DNA of 12,795 nt from an uncultured Dialister sp. (GTDB lineage Bacteria; Bacillota; Negativicutes; Veillonellales; Dialisteraceae): positions 1 through 12,795 of the forward strand of contig NZ_CAAFRZ010000123.1 in the NCBI RefSeq assembly GCF_900765565.1. Direction: 5' to 3'. Every line of letters begins with the position of its first letter. Positions within the stretch are counted from its first letter, which is position 1. The notes beneath the pieces are model-generated. The model had not been told where the DNA came from. It was given only the letters and a program-made list of their open reading frames with translations, and ran no database searches. This document shows positions 1 to 6,722 of the stretch, one piece after another. The position numbers and the translations under genes are program-made.

Positions 1-225
1 CCTCTGTGGGCATCCTGCAGAGGATGCCCAAGCCGGGCTCTTTTGCGAGCCGTTCCTGCACACTAAGCGAGCACCTTAGAGCCCGGCCGTAGCACTTCCA
101 TCTCCAAGGGCCTGCATGATTGGGGATAGATTTGAGAATTGAGTTAAGAGAATTGAGGCCCAGCGGCTTCGCCGCCATTGCTCTCGATCTCGGGCTCGAC
201 CTCGATTTCATCTCCCCTCAGCCAC
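1..225. repeat. Repeat mosaic downstream of proS
   Basis: GGGCATCCT-GCAG-AGGATGCCC (8-29) is a perfect 9-bp hairpin. GCCGGGCTCT (32-41) and AGAGCCCGGC (78-87) are perfect 10-bp arms around a 36-base interior. TCTCCAAGGGCCTGCATG (101-118) is the right part of the triple-hairpin module seen at 3825-3840 and 6516-6531. GCGGC-TTC-GCCGC (163-175) is a triloop hairpin, preceded by GAATTGAG-like microrepeats. Four hexamers of the form CTCGNN run through 183-206, and CCCCTCAGCCAC (214-225) matches the end module by cdsA. The region contains no credible gene and no clear proS terminator. Confidence 0.75.
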
Positions 226-231
226 TTTTTA

Positions 232-1956
232 TTACATATTCTTCTCGTGCAGTTCTTTCAGGATTTCCATAACTTTGTCATGGCATTCTTCCAGGGGCAC
301 TTCGATGACTTCGCCGGTGCGGCGGAGGCGGATTTCCACATTTCCTGTCTGCTGCCATTTCTTGCCGATGGTCACGCGGACAGGGTAGCCGATGAGGTCG
401 GCATCTTTGAACTTGATACCTGCCCGTTCGTTCCGGTCATCCAGCACCACTTCGTCTGCCTTGTCTTCCATTTCGTCATAGAGTTTCTTTGCCGCTCCCA
501 TGACTTCTTCGCTCTTGTTGTTGGCAGGAACGATGACAACTTCATAGGGCGCAATGGCAACGGGCCAGATAATTCCGTCGTCGTCGTGGTTCTGTTCAAT
601 GGAAGCAGCCACGGTTCTTGTGACGCCGATGCCGTAGCAGCCCATGACCATGGGGTGGGATTTTCCGTTGCTGTCCAGATAGGTAGCTCCCAACTTTTCA
701 CTGTACTTGGTACCCAGTTTGAAGACCTGGCCCACTTCGATGCCTTTGGTAAGGACGATTTCGCCGCCGCATTCAGGGCATACGTCGTTGGCATCGATCT
801 GTCGAATGGTGTCCACCCGGACGTCTCCAAAGTCTCTCTTCGGGTTCACGTGGATGTAGTGCTTATCCTTTTCGTTGGCACCACAGCAGGCATCCTGCAT
901 TTCCATGACCGTGGCATCGCAGATGATGTCAAAGTCCTTTGTCCTCTTGAGGCCGATGGGGCTGATGTAGCCGGCAGTAAGACGTACCTTCTCCAGGTCT
1001 TCGTCAGTAGCCATGCCTACGTTGATGGCGCCGTAAATGTTCTGGAGCCGTACTTCATTCACTTCATGGTCGCCGCGGACCATGGCGAGAACCACTTTAT
1101 CGTCCAGTTTATAAACCACAGCCTTCACAGACTGTTTAATGGGGGCATGGAGGAAATTGCATACCATTTCAATGGTGTGCTGCCCTGGGGTTTCTACGAT
1201 TTCCTTTTCTTTGTCATTTTTGATATCACAGGAAATGGTATTCGGTTCTACGGCTTCAATATTGGCAGCGAAGTCGCAGTGCTTGCAATATACGATATCT
1301 GCTTCCCCGGAGTCCGCAAGGACTTCGAATTCATGGGATGCGTTGCCGCCGATGGCGCCGGAATCTGCAATGACAGGGCGGAATTTCAGGCCGCACCGGG
1401 TAAAAATGCGAGTGTATGCATCGTACATGAGCTTGTACTGCTTATCCAGGCCTTCCTGGTCAGCATCGAAGGTGTAGCCATCTTTCATAATGAATTCCCG
1501 GCTTCTCATGAGGCCGAACCGGGGACGTTTTTCATCTCTGTATTTATTCTGGATCTGGTATACGGAAACAGGGAGCTGCTTGTAGGAGGTGGTATCCATC
1601 TGGATCAGGGTGGTTACCAGTTCTTCATGGGTAGGCGCCAGGCAGTAGTCCCGACCATGGCGGTCCTTCAGCTTGAACATTTCTTCTCCGTATACAGCCC
1701 AGCGGCCGGTTTTCTGCCAGATTTCCGCAGGCTGCACAATGGGCATCAGGATTTCCTGGGCACCGGTCTTATTGATTTCCTCCCGGATGATTTTTTCTAC
1801 TTTCTGGATGGAGCGGAAAGCCAGGGGCAGGTAGGCATAGGTGCCGTTGGCGATTTTTCTCATCATCCCTGCCTTCAGCATGTACTTATGGCTCATTACC
1901 ACCGCATCGGAAGGTAATTCTCTAAGGGTCGGGCTGTATAATCTGGATGCTAACAT
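232..1956 (-). CDS. proS: Prolyl-tRNA synthetase, bacterial type with editing domain
   Basis: Cytoplasmic class II aminoacyl-tRNA synthetase that charges tRNA-Pro with proline; 574 residues, the usual length for the bacterial form. Visible parts are motif 1 around residues 33-48, motif 2 around 140-157 (YRDEKRPRFG then RSREF), and motif 3 around 439-450 (GCYGIGVTRTVA) followed by the anticodon-binding domain (IIWPVAIAPYEVVIVP onward). Between motifs 2 and 3 lies a YbaK-like insertion, roughly 225-390, which in this family hydrolyses Ala-tRNA-Pro. Two CxxC pairs (C224/C227 and C393/C396) bracket the insertion and could bind a metal; that is inference. The ATG overlaps the ispG stop as TAATG, with AAGGAGAA (1965-1972) 8 nt upstream inside ispG, so translation is probably coupled. 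No clear terminator follows the stop; repeat DNA starts within about 6 nt. Confidence 0.98.
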   Translation of the reverse strand: MLASRLYSPTLRELPSDAVVMSHKYMLKAGMMRKIANGTYAYLPLAFRSIQKVEKIIREEINKTGAQEILMPIVQPAEIWQKTGRWAVYGEEMFKLKDRHGRDYCLAPTHEELVTTLIQMDTTSYKQLPVSVYQIQNKYRDEKRPRFGLMRSREFIMKDGYTFDADQEGLDKQYKLMYDAYTRIFTRCGLKFRPVIADSGAIGGNASHEFEVLADSGEADIVYCKHCDFAANIEAVEPNTISCDIKNDKEKEIVETPGQHTIEMVCNFLHAPIKQSVKAVVYKLDDKVVLAMVRGDHEVNEVRLQNIYGAINVGMATDEDLEKVRLTAGYISPIGLKRTKDFDIICDATVMEMQDACCGANEKDKHYIHVNPKRDFGDVRVDTIRQIDANDVCPECGGEIVLTKGIEVGQVFKLGTKYSEKLGATYLDSNGKSHPMVMGCYGIGVTRTVAASIEQNHDDDGIIWPVAIAPYEVVIVPANNKSEEVMGAAKKLYDEMEDKADEVVLDDRNERAGIKFKDADLIGYPVRVTIGKKWQQTGNVEIRLRRTGEVIEVPLEECHDKVMEILKELHEKNM

Positions 1957-3023
1957 TATAATGATTCTCCTTCATTCTCAAATTTTTCAATTTCTTCCAT
2001 GAGCGCGTCAATCAGCTCTGCTTCCGGGACGCTGCGGATGACCTTTCCCTTCCGGAAAAGAAGGCCGCTGCCTTTGCCGCCGGCAATACCGAAATCCGCT
2101 TCCCTGGCTTCTCCGGGCCCATTCACGGCGCAGCCCATGACGGCCACCCGGATAGGCTTCTTGAATTTCTGTATCTTTTCTTCCACTTCCCGGGCCATGT
2201 CAATGAGGTCCACCTGGGTCCTGCCGCAGGTAGGGCAGGAAACAAGGACCGGACCGTACTGGGCAATGCCCACGGAGCTCAGAATTTCTTTGGCCGCCTT
2301 CACTTCTTTCAAGGGGTCGTCTGTCAGAGATACTCTTATTGTATCACCAATGCCGTCCAAAAGCAGGGAGCCGATGCCGATGGCGGACTTAATAGTTCCC
2401 CTGTACAGGGTGCCCGCTTCTGTGACGCCCAGGTGAAGGGGGTAATTGACTTTCTCATGGAGCAGTCGGTTTGCTTTCACCATCATGGGGACATCGGTGG
2501 ATTTCACAGAAATCACGATATCATGGAACCCTTCTTCCTCCAGGATCTTCACATGGGTCATAGCGCCTTCCACCATGCCCTCTGCCGTCGGATGGCCGCC
2601 GTAGCGGTCCAGAATCTCCATGGGCAGGGATCCCGCATTGATGCCAATGCGGATGGGGATATGTTTTTCTTTGGCCATATCCACCACCTTCACCACATTT
2701 TCCCGTTTCCCGATGTTTCCCGGATTGATGCGGAGAGCGTCGATGCCCTGTTCCATAGCAGTCAGGGCCAGACGGTAATCAAAGTGGATGTCCGCCACAA
2801 GGGGTACGTCCACCAGCCGCCGAAGATCCCCAAGGGCCTCCGCTGCCTTTCTGTCCGGTACTGCTACCCGCACAATGTCCGCTCCCGCTTTATGGAGGGC
2901 ATTGATCTGGGCCGCTGCGTATTCCGTGTCTATGGGACTGAATGTACTCATGGACTGGATGGCCACCGGAGCTCCGTCACCGACAGCCACGCCACCCACG
3001 TTCACCTGTCTCGTTTTATCCAT
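1956..3023 (-). CDS. ispG: 4-hydroxy-3-methylbut-2-enyl diphosphate synthase (IspG/GcpE)
   Basis: Penultimate enzyme of the MEP isoprenoid pathway: a cytoplasmic [4Fe-4S] enzyme converting MEcPP to HMBPP. At 355 residues it is the short bacterial form, a TIM barrel followed by a Fe-S domain. The three cluster cysteines are C263 and C266 (SCPTCGRTQVDL) and C298 (GCAVNGPGE), with E305 in the same motif matching the glutamate that completes cluster binding in family members. The N-terminal VNVGGVAVGDGAPVAIQSM segment is also typical. The ATG at 3021-3023 has AGGTG 5-6 nt upstream and a promoter at 3066-3094. The last base of the stop codon region is shared with the proS start. Dxr, an earlier step of the same pathway, is encoded two genes upstream but across a repeat-filled spacer. 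Confidence 0.98.
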   Translation of the reverse strand: MDKTRQVNVGGVAVGDGAPVAIQSMSTFSPIDTEYAAAQINALHKAGADIVRVAVPDRKAAEALGDLRRLVDVPLVADIHFDYRLALTAMEQGIDALRINPGNIGKRENVVKVVDMAKEKHIPIRIGINAGSLPMEILDRYGGHPTAEGMVEGAMTHVKILEEEGFHDIVISVKSTDVPMMVKANRLLHEKVNYPLHLGVTEAGTLYRGTIKSAIGIGSLLLDGIGDTIRVSLTDDPLKEVKAAKEILSSVGIAQYGPVLVSCPTCGRTQVDLIDMAREVEEKIQKFKKPIRVAVMGCAVNGPGEAREADFGIAGGKGSGLLFRKGKVIRSVPEAELIDALMEEIEKFENEGESL

Positions 3024-3065
3024 AGTGTCACCTGTTTCATTGAAAGAATTTTATTACATAGTATC

Positions 3066-3094
3066 ATTATATGCTATTTGCGATGATTTGGGAA
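3066..3094 (-). promoter_or_regulatory. Promoter of ispG-proS
   Basis: On the minus strand, TTCCCA (3089-3094, four of six matches to TTGACA) is followed after exactly 17 nt by a perfect TATAAT (3066-3071). Transcription would start near 3058, leaving a leader of about 35 nt before the ispG ATG. The site lies between the gene and the repeat DNA, so the pair does not need a promoter from the repeats. Confidence 0.7.
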
Positions 3095-3096
3095 AG

Positions 3097-3140
3097 AAAT
3101 AAAGTGAGGAGTCAGGAGAAATAAAGTGAGGAGTCAGGAG
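3097..3140. repeat. Two tandem copies of a 22-bp unit
   Basis: Bases 3097-3118 are repeated exactly at 3119-3140. The unit contains AAAGTGAGGAGTCAGGAG and is A/G-rich on the plus strand. It recalls the GGAGTGA heptads at 12694-12740, and like the GGAATTA heptads at 8296-8320 it sits at the edge of hairpin DNA (TGGTAGTCC follows here, TGGTGGTGC follows there). Confidence 0.85.
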
Positions 3141-3186
3141 TGGTAGTCCAGCCTGCGGCGCTTCGGTCATTTTCTATCAGCTAACC

Positions 3187-3203
3187 CCACCGCAGTGCGG
3201 TGG
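3187..3203. repeat. Perfect triloop hairpin
   Basis: Arms CCACCGC (3187-3193) and GCGGTGG (3197-3203) are fully complementary around the loop AGT. It has no T-tract on either strand, so it does not look like an intrinsic terminator. Confidence 0.8.
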
Positions 3204-3204
3204 C

Positions 3205-3259
3205 AAGCGAACGGTATTCGCAGGGAGCCGAAGGCGACTGAGAACACCGTGAGACGCTT
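3205..3259 (-). repeat. Two-helix inverted unit, copy A
   Basis: Outer arms AAGCG (3205-3209) and CGCTT (3255-3259), then an asymmetric internal loop (1 against 4 bases), then ACGGT (3211-3215) pairing with ACCGT (3246-3250). The interior carries GCC-GAA-GGC. On the minus strand it reads CTCAGTCGCCTTCGGCTCCC (3223-3242). Copy B at 8399-8453 has the same layout in the opposite orientation. Confidence 0.75.
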
Positions 3260-3342
3260 CCAACCGGGAGCCCCTTCTCAAGGAGAGGCCTACTGCAGAG
3301 TCAATTGCACGTTATTAGTGAAGAGTCGTTATGACTCCTACC

Positions 3343-3390
3343 GCGGCGGAGCCGCTATTCGTTAGCCACCTTCCTTGGGAAGAAGGTGGC
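3343..3390. repeat. Hairpin pair beside the long repeat
   Basis: GCGGC-GGA-GCCGC (3343-3355) is a perfect triloop hairpin. About ten bases on, GCCACCTTC (3365-3373) pairs perfectly with GAAGGTGGC (3382-3390) across an 8-base loop. A further hairpin, GAGTC-GTTAT-GACTC, lies just before at 3323-3337. Confidence 0.75.
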
Positions 3391-3480
3391 GCCGCCAGGC
3401 GACGGAGGTTATCTGATGGAAATGACGGAGGCTGAGTCTTAATTCAATCTTTGTAAGCCCGTTGTAGACATTTTTCTGAC

Positions 3481-3850
3481 AGATCTCTCGACTCATCGAA
3501 GCTGTAGCAATTCTTAACTGAAAAGGCATTACCATGCTTACCACCGCTCGAGATGATTTTATATGGATGGTGCCAACAGATTAGATGCGGTAGGCGATTG
3601 GAAATAAGCCGCCGGAGGCGGCGTTATATAAGGTCTCCCTTTCCTTGTAAGCGCAGCGCCCCACCCGGTTGGCGAGCGCAGCGATGCCAACCCACCACCC
3701 GCTTTCACGAGCGCAGCGATGGGAAAGCTACAACCCTTATGAACCATTCACAGGCCTGTGCTCACTGCTCCGCAGTTACCGCCTCTTCGAGTCGGATCCA
3801 TCCTGCGGCTTTGCCGCGGCCCTTCTCCAAGGGCCTGCATGCTTGGGGAA
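3481..3850. repeat. Long intergenic repeat, copy 1, with triple-hairpin tail
   Basis: Bases 3481-3784 match 8857-9158 nearly end to end with few length differences. Both begin AGATCTCTCGACTCATCGAAGC and end CGCAGTTACCGCCT, and both contain GCCGCC-GGA-GGCGGC (3608-3622 here). Weaker similarity extends about 40 bp further left. The tail, 3771-3850, instead matches 6461-6540 and carries three hairpins: a defective CCGCCTC-TTC-GAGTCGG (3779-3795), GCGGC-TTT-GCCGC (3805-3817) and GGCCCTT-CTCC-AAGGGCC (3818-3835). Minus-strand frames share peptides such as AALVKAGGGLASL with copy 2, but the DNA itself is identical there, so coding selection is not shown. Confidence 0.85.
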
Positions 3851-3938
3851 TTTCTCATATTGAGCCGATTACCTTTACAGTGATGTTTGTCCCCTGTCAG
3901 CTGTCAGCTGATAGCTGTAAGCAGATAATCAGTAATCC

Positions 3939-3975
3939 ATGGCGCTCTATTTTGTGCGCTGCATCTTCCCCTCGG
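3939..3975. repeat. Degenerate end module near the rseP stop
   Basis: Aligns with 6624-6674: GCGC (3942-3945) and GCGC (3956-3959) flank an AT-rich loop, followed by TCTTCCCCTCGG and a GGCC-ACA-GGCC hairpin where the other copy has CGGGC-GAA-GCCCG. Several mismatches make this the most decayed copy. The preceding TGATAGCTGTAA also matches 6601-6612. Confidence 0.55.
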
Positions 3976-3997
3976 CCACAGGCCAGTGCCCTTCCCC

Positions 3998-5020
3998 TTA
4001 TTTCATCAACCCACTGATATCATTGCACATGGCAAAGATGAAAAGTCCCAAAAGAATGCTGATGCCTACGGCCTGGATGTAGTACAGTGCTTTTTCCGGC
4101 AGTTCCTTTCCCCGGATGCCTTCGATGATGGTCATCACCAGCACGCCTCCATCAAGGAGGGGAATGGGGAGAAGATTCAGGAATCCCAGATTCAGGCTGA
4201 GGAGGGCAATGAAAAGAAACAGGGGAAGAATACCCGTATCCGCCACCTGGGCGCTCATGCGGGCTACTCCGATGGGGCCTGCCACATCGGCTTCATGGCC
4301 GGAAATCATCTGGTACAGTCCCACCACCATCATCTTTAAAAGGTAACCGCAACGGTCAAGGCTCATGGAAAGGGCCTTGAAGAAACCGGCTTTGTGGGTT
4401 TCCAGTTTCGGTGAAATCCCGATAATCGGCCGTCCTTCTTCATTGTTCTGGAGAAGAATGGTCAGCGTCTTTTCTTCCCCATTGTGCTCAATGGTGACCG
4501 GAATAATCCGCTTATCCAAAGAGCTGGTGGTTTTCCCGATATCCGTCCAGGTACCCACGGCTTTTCCATCCACCGAAAGGATCCGATCCCCAGGGGAGAT
4601 GCCCTCTTTGTCTGCGGACGTTCCTTTCAGCACGGCCCCTACCACCGGCTCATCGGGAAAGGTCTGGTAACCGGAAATCATAAAGGCTCCCCAGAAAATG
4701 ACAATTGCCAGCAGTACATTAAAAATGGAACCTGCAGAAATCACAAGGAGCCTGGCCCACACAGGACGATGGGAAAAGGCCCGGGGATCATCGGATTCGG
4801 AAGCATCCATCCCCAGAATCCGGTTAAAGCCGCCCAGAGGAATAGCCCGGAGGGAATACTCGGTTTCTCCCTTCCGGACAGACCCCAGCTTGGGACCGAA
4901 GCCTACGGAGAATTCTTCCACCTTCATGCCCGTAAGCTTGGCCGTAAGAAAATGGCCCCCTTCGTGAATGAGGACAATCACCGCAAACACGAAGATAGGT
5001 GCCAGTATACTCAATATCAT
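3998..5020 (-). CDS. rseP: Site-2 zinc metalloprotease, RseP/RasP family
   Basis: Intramembrane protease that cuts single-pass proteins such as anti-sigma factors and leftover signal peptides within the membrane. The first transmembrane segment carries the zinc motif HEGGH at residues 19-23 (HExxH). A second conserved motif, NLLPIPLLDGG at 282-292, supplies the aspartate ligand (D290). A PDZ domain occupies roughly 125-195 (VLKGTSADKEGISPGDRILSVDGKAV). Further hydrophobic segments lie near 91-115, 264-285 and 312-332. At 340 residues with one PDZ it is the compact Gram-positive form. The ATG overlaps the dxr stop as ATGA, with GGAGG at 5029-5033, 8 nt upstream, indicating coupling to dxr. Its target here is unknown. 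Confidence 0.97.
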   Translation of the reverse strand: MILSILAPIFVFAVIVLIHEGGHFLTAKLTGMKVEEFSVGFGPKLGSVRKGETEYSLRAIPLGGFNRILGMDASESDDPRAFSHRPVWARLLVISAGSIFNVLLAIVIFWGAFMISGYQTFPDEPVVGAVLKGTSADKEGISPGDRILSVDGKAVGTWTDIGKTTSSLDKRIIPVTIEHNGEEKTLTILLQNNEEGRPIIGISPKLETHKAGFFKALSMSLDRCGYLLKMMVVGLYQMISGHEADVAGPIGVARMSAQVADTGILPLFLFIALLSLNLGFLNLLPIPLLDGGVLVMTIIEGIRGKELPEKALYYIQAVGISILLGLFIFAMCNDISGLMK

Positions 5021-6177
5021 ACAGAAAACCTCCGAATAGCATCCTTCGCCATTTCCCTGGCATTCCGGTCTCCTTCCACCACATCTTCATAGCATGTAAT
5101 GGGAGAAACCTGCCATTTATCAAGCACATCCTCTACTACATCAAAAATGGAAAGGAAAGACAGTCGGCCGGCAATGAACGCGCGAATGGCTTCTTCATTG
5201 GACGCATTGAAAGCAGCGGTCTCATCGCCTCCTGCTTTCCCAGCCTCATAGGCCATCTTCAGGGAACGGAATACATGAAGGTCCGGCTTCTCGATAAGAA
5301 TAGATGCAATCCGGCTCCAGTCCACAAATTCATGGGACGGCGATGGAAGCCTTTCGGGATAGGTCAGCGCAAACTGGATGGGAAGGCGCATGTCCGGATT
5401 TCCGAGCTGGGCAATAATGGAGCCATCATTGTATTCCACCATGGAATGGATGAGGCTCTGGGGCTGCACAATGACTTCGATATCATCGTAATCGACATCA
5501 AAGAGCCAGTGGGCTTCAATCACTTCCAGTCCCTTATTGAACATGGTGGCAGAATCAAGGGTCACTTTCATGCCCATATTCCACGTGGGATGCTTCATGG
5601 CATCGGCTACAGTAACCTTTGCCAGCTCTTCCCGGGATTTTCCCCGGAACGGACCACCGGATGCGGTGAGCAGGATCTTGTGGATTCCCTTCCTGTCCTG
5701 CCCCAGCATGGACTGGAAAATGGCACTGTGCTCGCTGTCTACCGGGCGGATGAGAATGTGATTCTTTTTTGCCGCTTCCAGTACCAGGGCACCACCGGCT
5801 ACCAGAGTTTCCTTATTGGCCAGGGCCAGCTCTTTTCCTGCTTCTATGGCTTTTAAGGTAGGAAGGAGCCCTGCCGTGCCTACCACGGACACAAGGACCA
5901 GGTCCACATCATCCCGAACGGCAGCTTCGCAGAGGCCATCCTTTCCGATAATGACTTCCGCCGGTCCATGGTAAATCTCCCGGAATTTCTGCCCCGACTC
6001 TTCGTCACTGATGACAATAGCCTTCGGATGAAATTTCTCCGCCTGGGCCAGAAGTTTATCTACATTGCGGTTTGCCGCAATCACCTGGGCATGGAACAGG
6101 TCCGGATGGCACCGGATGACATCCAGTGTCTGGGTACCGATGGATCCTGTACTTCCCAGGACTGCTATTTCTTTCAT
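5017..6177 (-). CDS. dxr: 1-deoxy-D-xylulose 5-phosphate reductoisomerase
   Basis: Converts DXP to MEP with NADPH, the first committed step of the MEP isoprenoid pathway; it is the target of fosmidomycin. At 386 residues it is the normal length. The Rossmann motif GSTGSIGTQTLDV is at 8-20, and NKETLVAGG at 121-129 follows. The metal ligands appear as D147 and E149 (VDSEHSAIFQ) and E218 (NKGLEVIEAHWLF), with substrate residues S173 (ASGGPFR), H196, N214 and K215. The ATG at 6175-6177 has AAGGAG (6183-6188) 5 nt upstream. No convincing promoter is visible in the repeat spacer before it. It is coupled to rseP by a 4-bp overlap. Confidence 0.98.
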   Translation of the reverse strand: MKEIAVLGSTGSIGTQTLDVIRCHPDLFHAQVIAANRNVDKLLAQAEKFHPKAIVISDEESGQKFREIYHGPAEVIIGKDGLCEAAVRDDVDLVLVSVVGTAGLLPTLKAIEAGKELALANKETLVAGGALVLEAAKKNHILIRPVDSEHSAIFQSMLGQDRKGIHKILLTASGGPFRGKSREELAKVTVADAMKHPTWNMGMKVTLDSATMFNKGLEVIEAHWLFDVDYDDIEVIVQPQSLIHSMVEYNDGSIIAQLGNPDMRLPIQFALTYPERLPSPSHEFVDWSRIASILIEKPDLHVFRSLKMAYEAGKAGGDETAAFNASNEEAIRAFIAGRLSFLSIFDVVEDVLDKWQVSPITCYEDVVEGDRNAREMAKDAIRRFSV

Positions 6178-6380
6178 AGAATCTCCTTTGCTATAAGACT
6201 GGGATTGTCCCCCAAGCAGATGAATGGGGCTTGTAAAAAGTGGCTGAGGGGTAACGCCTGACGGCGAAGTGGCTCAGGTGGCTAAGGGGATGGAGCGGCG
6301 CATAAGATCAGGAAGCGCCGCGAATTTTGTATTTCGGCTGGCCGCTATCGCTTACAGCTTACCGTGGGGCAGCCGCTTCG

Positions 6381-6540
6381 CAGCGCCTCACCCGGTTGGC
6401 GAGCGATGCAATACTAACCCACAACCCTTACGAACCTTCCACACGCTTGGGATAACGGTTTCGCAGATTCCGCCTCTTCGAGGCGGATCCATCCTGCGCC
6501 TTTGGCGCGGCCCTTCTCCAAGGGCCTGCATGTTTTTGGG
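6381..6540. repeat. Partial long repeat, copy 3, with intact triple hairpin
   Basis: From 6381 the sequence follows the middle of copy 1 (CACCCGGTTGGCGAGCG, CACAACCCTTACGAACC) with deletions. It then matches the copy 1 tail almost completely. Three perfect hairpins lie in 57 bp: CCGCCTC-TTC-GAGGCGG (6470-6486), GCGCC-TTT-GGCGC (6496-6508) and GGCCCTT-CTCC-AAGGGCC (6509-6526). The last is followed by TGCATG and a G-rich stretch, as in copy 1 and at 104-124. Confidence 0.8.
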
Positions 6541-6661
6541 GGTATCTCCCATTGTGACAATTCCCTATACGATGACACTGTCACTCTGTAAGCAGTAAGC
6601 TGATAGCTGTAAACAGAATAAATACGCGGCGCTATATAATCTGTGCGCCGCACCACCCCCT

Positions 6662-6720
6662 CGGGCGAAGCCCGTCACCCTTCAGCCACCTTGCCCGCAG
6701 GGCATTACCCCTCAGCCACC
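6662..6720. repeat. End module with two triloop hairpins, adjacent to the cdsA stop
   Basis: CGGGC-GAA-GCCCG (6662-6674) and TGCCC-GCA-GGGCA (6692-6704) are separated by CCCTTCAGCCACC and followed by CCCCTCAGCCACC, which ends 2 nt from the cdsA stop codon. The same layout occurs at 9159-9214 with altered but still paired arms, and CCCCTCAGCCAC alone recurs at 214-225 beside the proS stop. Confidence 0.8.
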
Positions 6721-6722
6721 TT

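Larger units (their letters stand above)
3024..3997. other. Gene-free, repeat-filled spacer between rseP and ispG
   Basis: About 0.97 kb with no credible gene. From low to high coordinate it holds the ispG promoter, a duplicated 22-mer, a triloop hairpin (3187-3203), a two-helix inverted unit (3205-3259), hairpins at 3323-3337, 3343-3355 and 3365-3390, the long repeat (3481-3784) with a triple-hairpin tail to 3850, and a degenerate end module near the rseP stop. Short open frames here differ in frame or length between repeat copies and are not supported as genes. No terminator for rseP is obvious. Confidence 0.75.
6240..6720. repeat. 481-bp unit with inverted ends between cdsA and dxr
   Basis: The left end GTGGCTGAGGGGTAACGCC (6240-6258) matches the reverse complement of 6701-6720 (GGTGGCTGAGGGGTAATGCC) with one difference. 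Inside each end lies a hairpin with the same 7-bp arms, GCGGCGC and GCGCCGC (6295-6321 and 6626-6651), again in inverted arrangement. The middle holds the partial third copy of the long repeat and the triple hairpin. It encodes no plausible protein and shows no obvious target-site duplication, so it resembles a non-autonomous element or an assembly of repeat modules. The unit fills nearly the whole gap between the two genes. Confidence 0.6.

Noticed and set aside
178..1917. A 579-residue open frame on the plus strand opposite proS
   Set aside because: It is antisense to a certain gene, resembles no family and lacks a ribosome-binding site. Codon bias in proS leaves few stops on the opposite strand.
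6178..6240. Promoter for dxr directly upstream of its ribosome-binding site
   Set aside because: TTTACA and TATAGC are present on the minus strand but not at a workable spacing, so I did not list a promoter.
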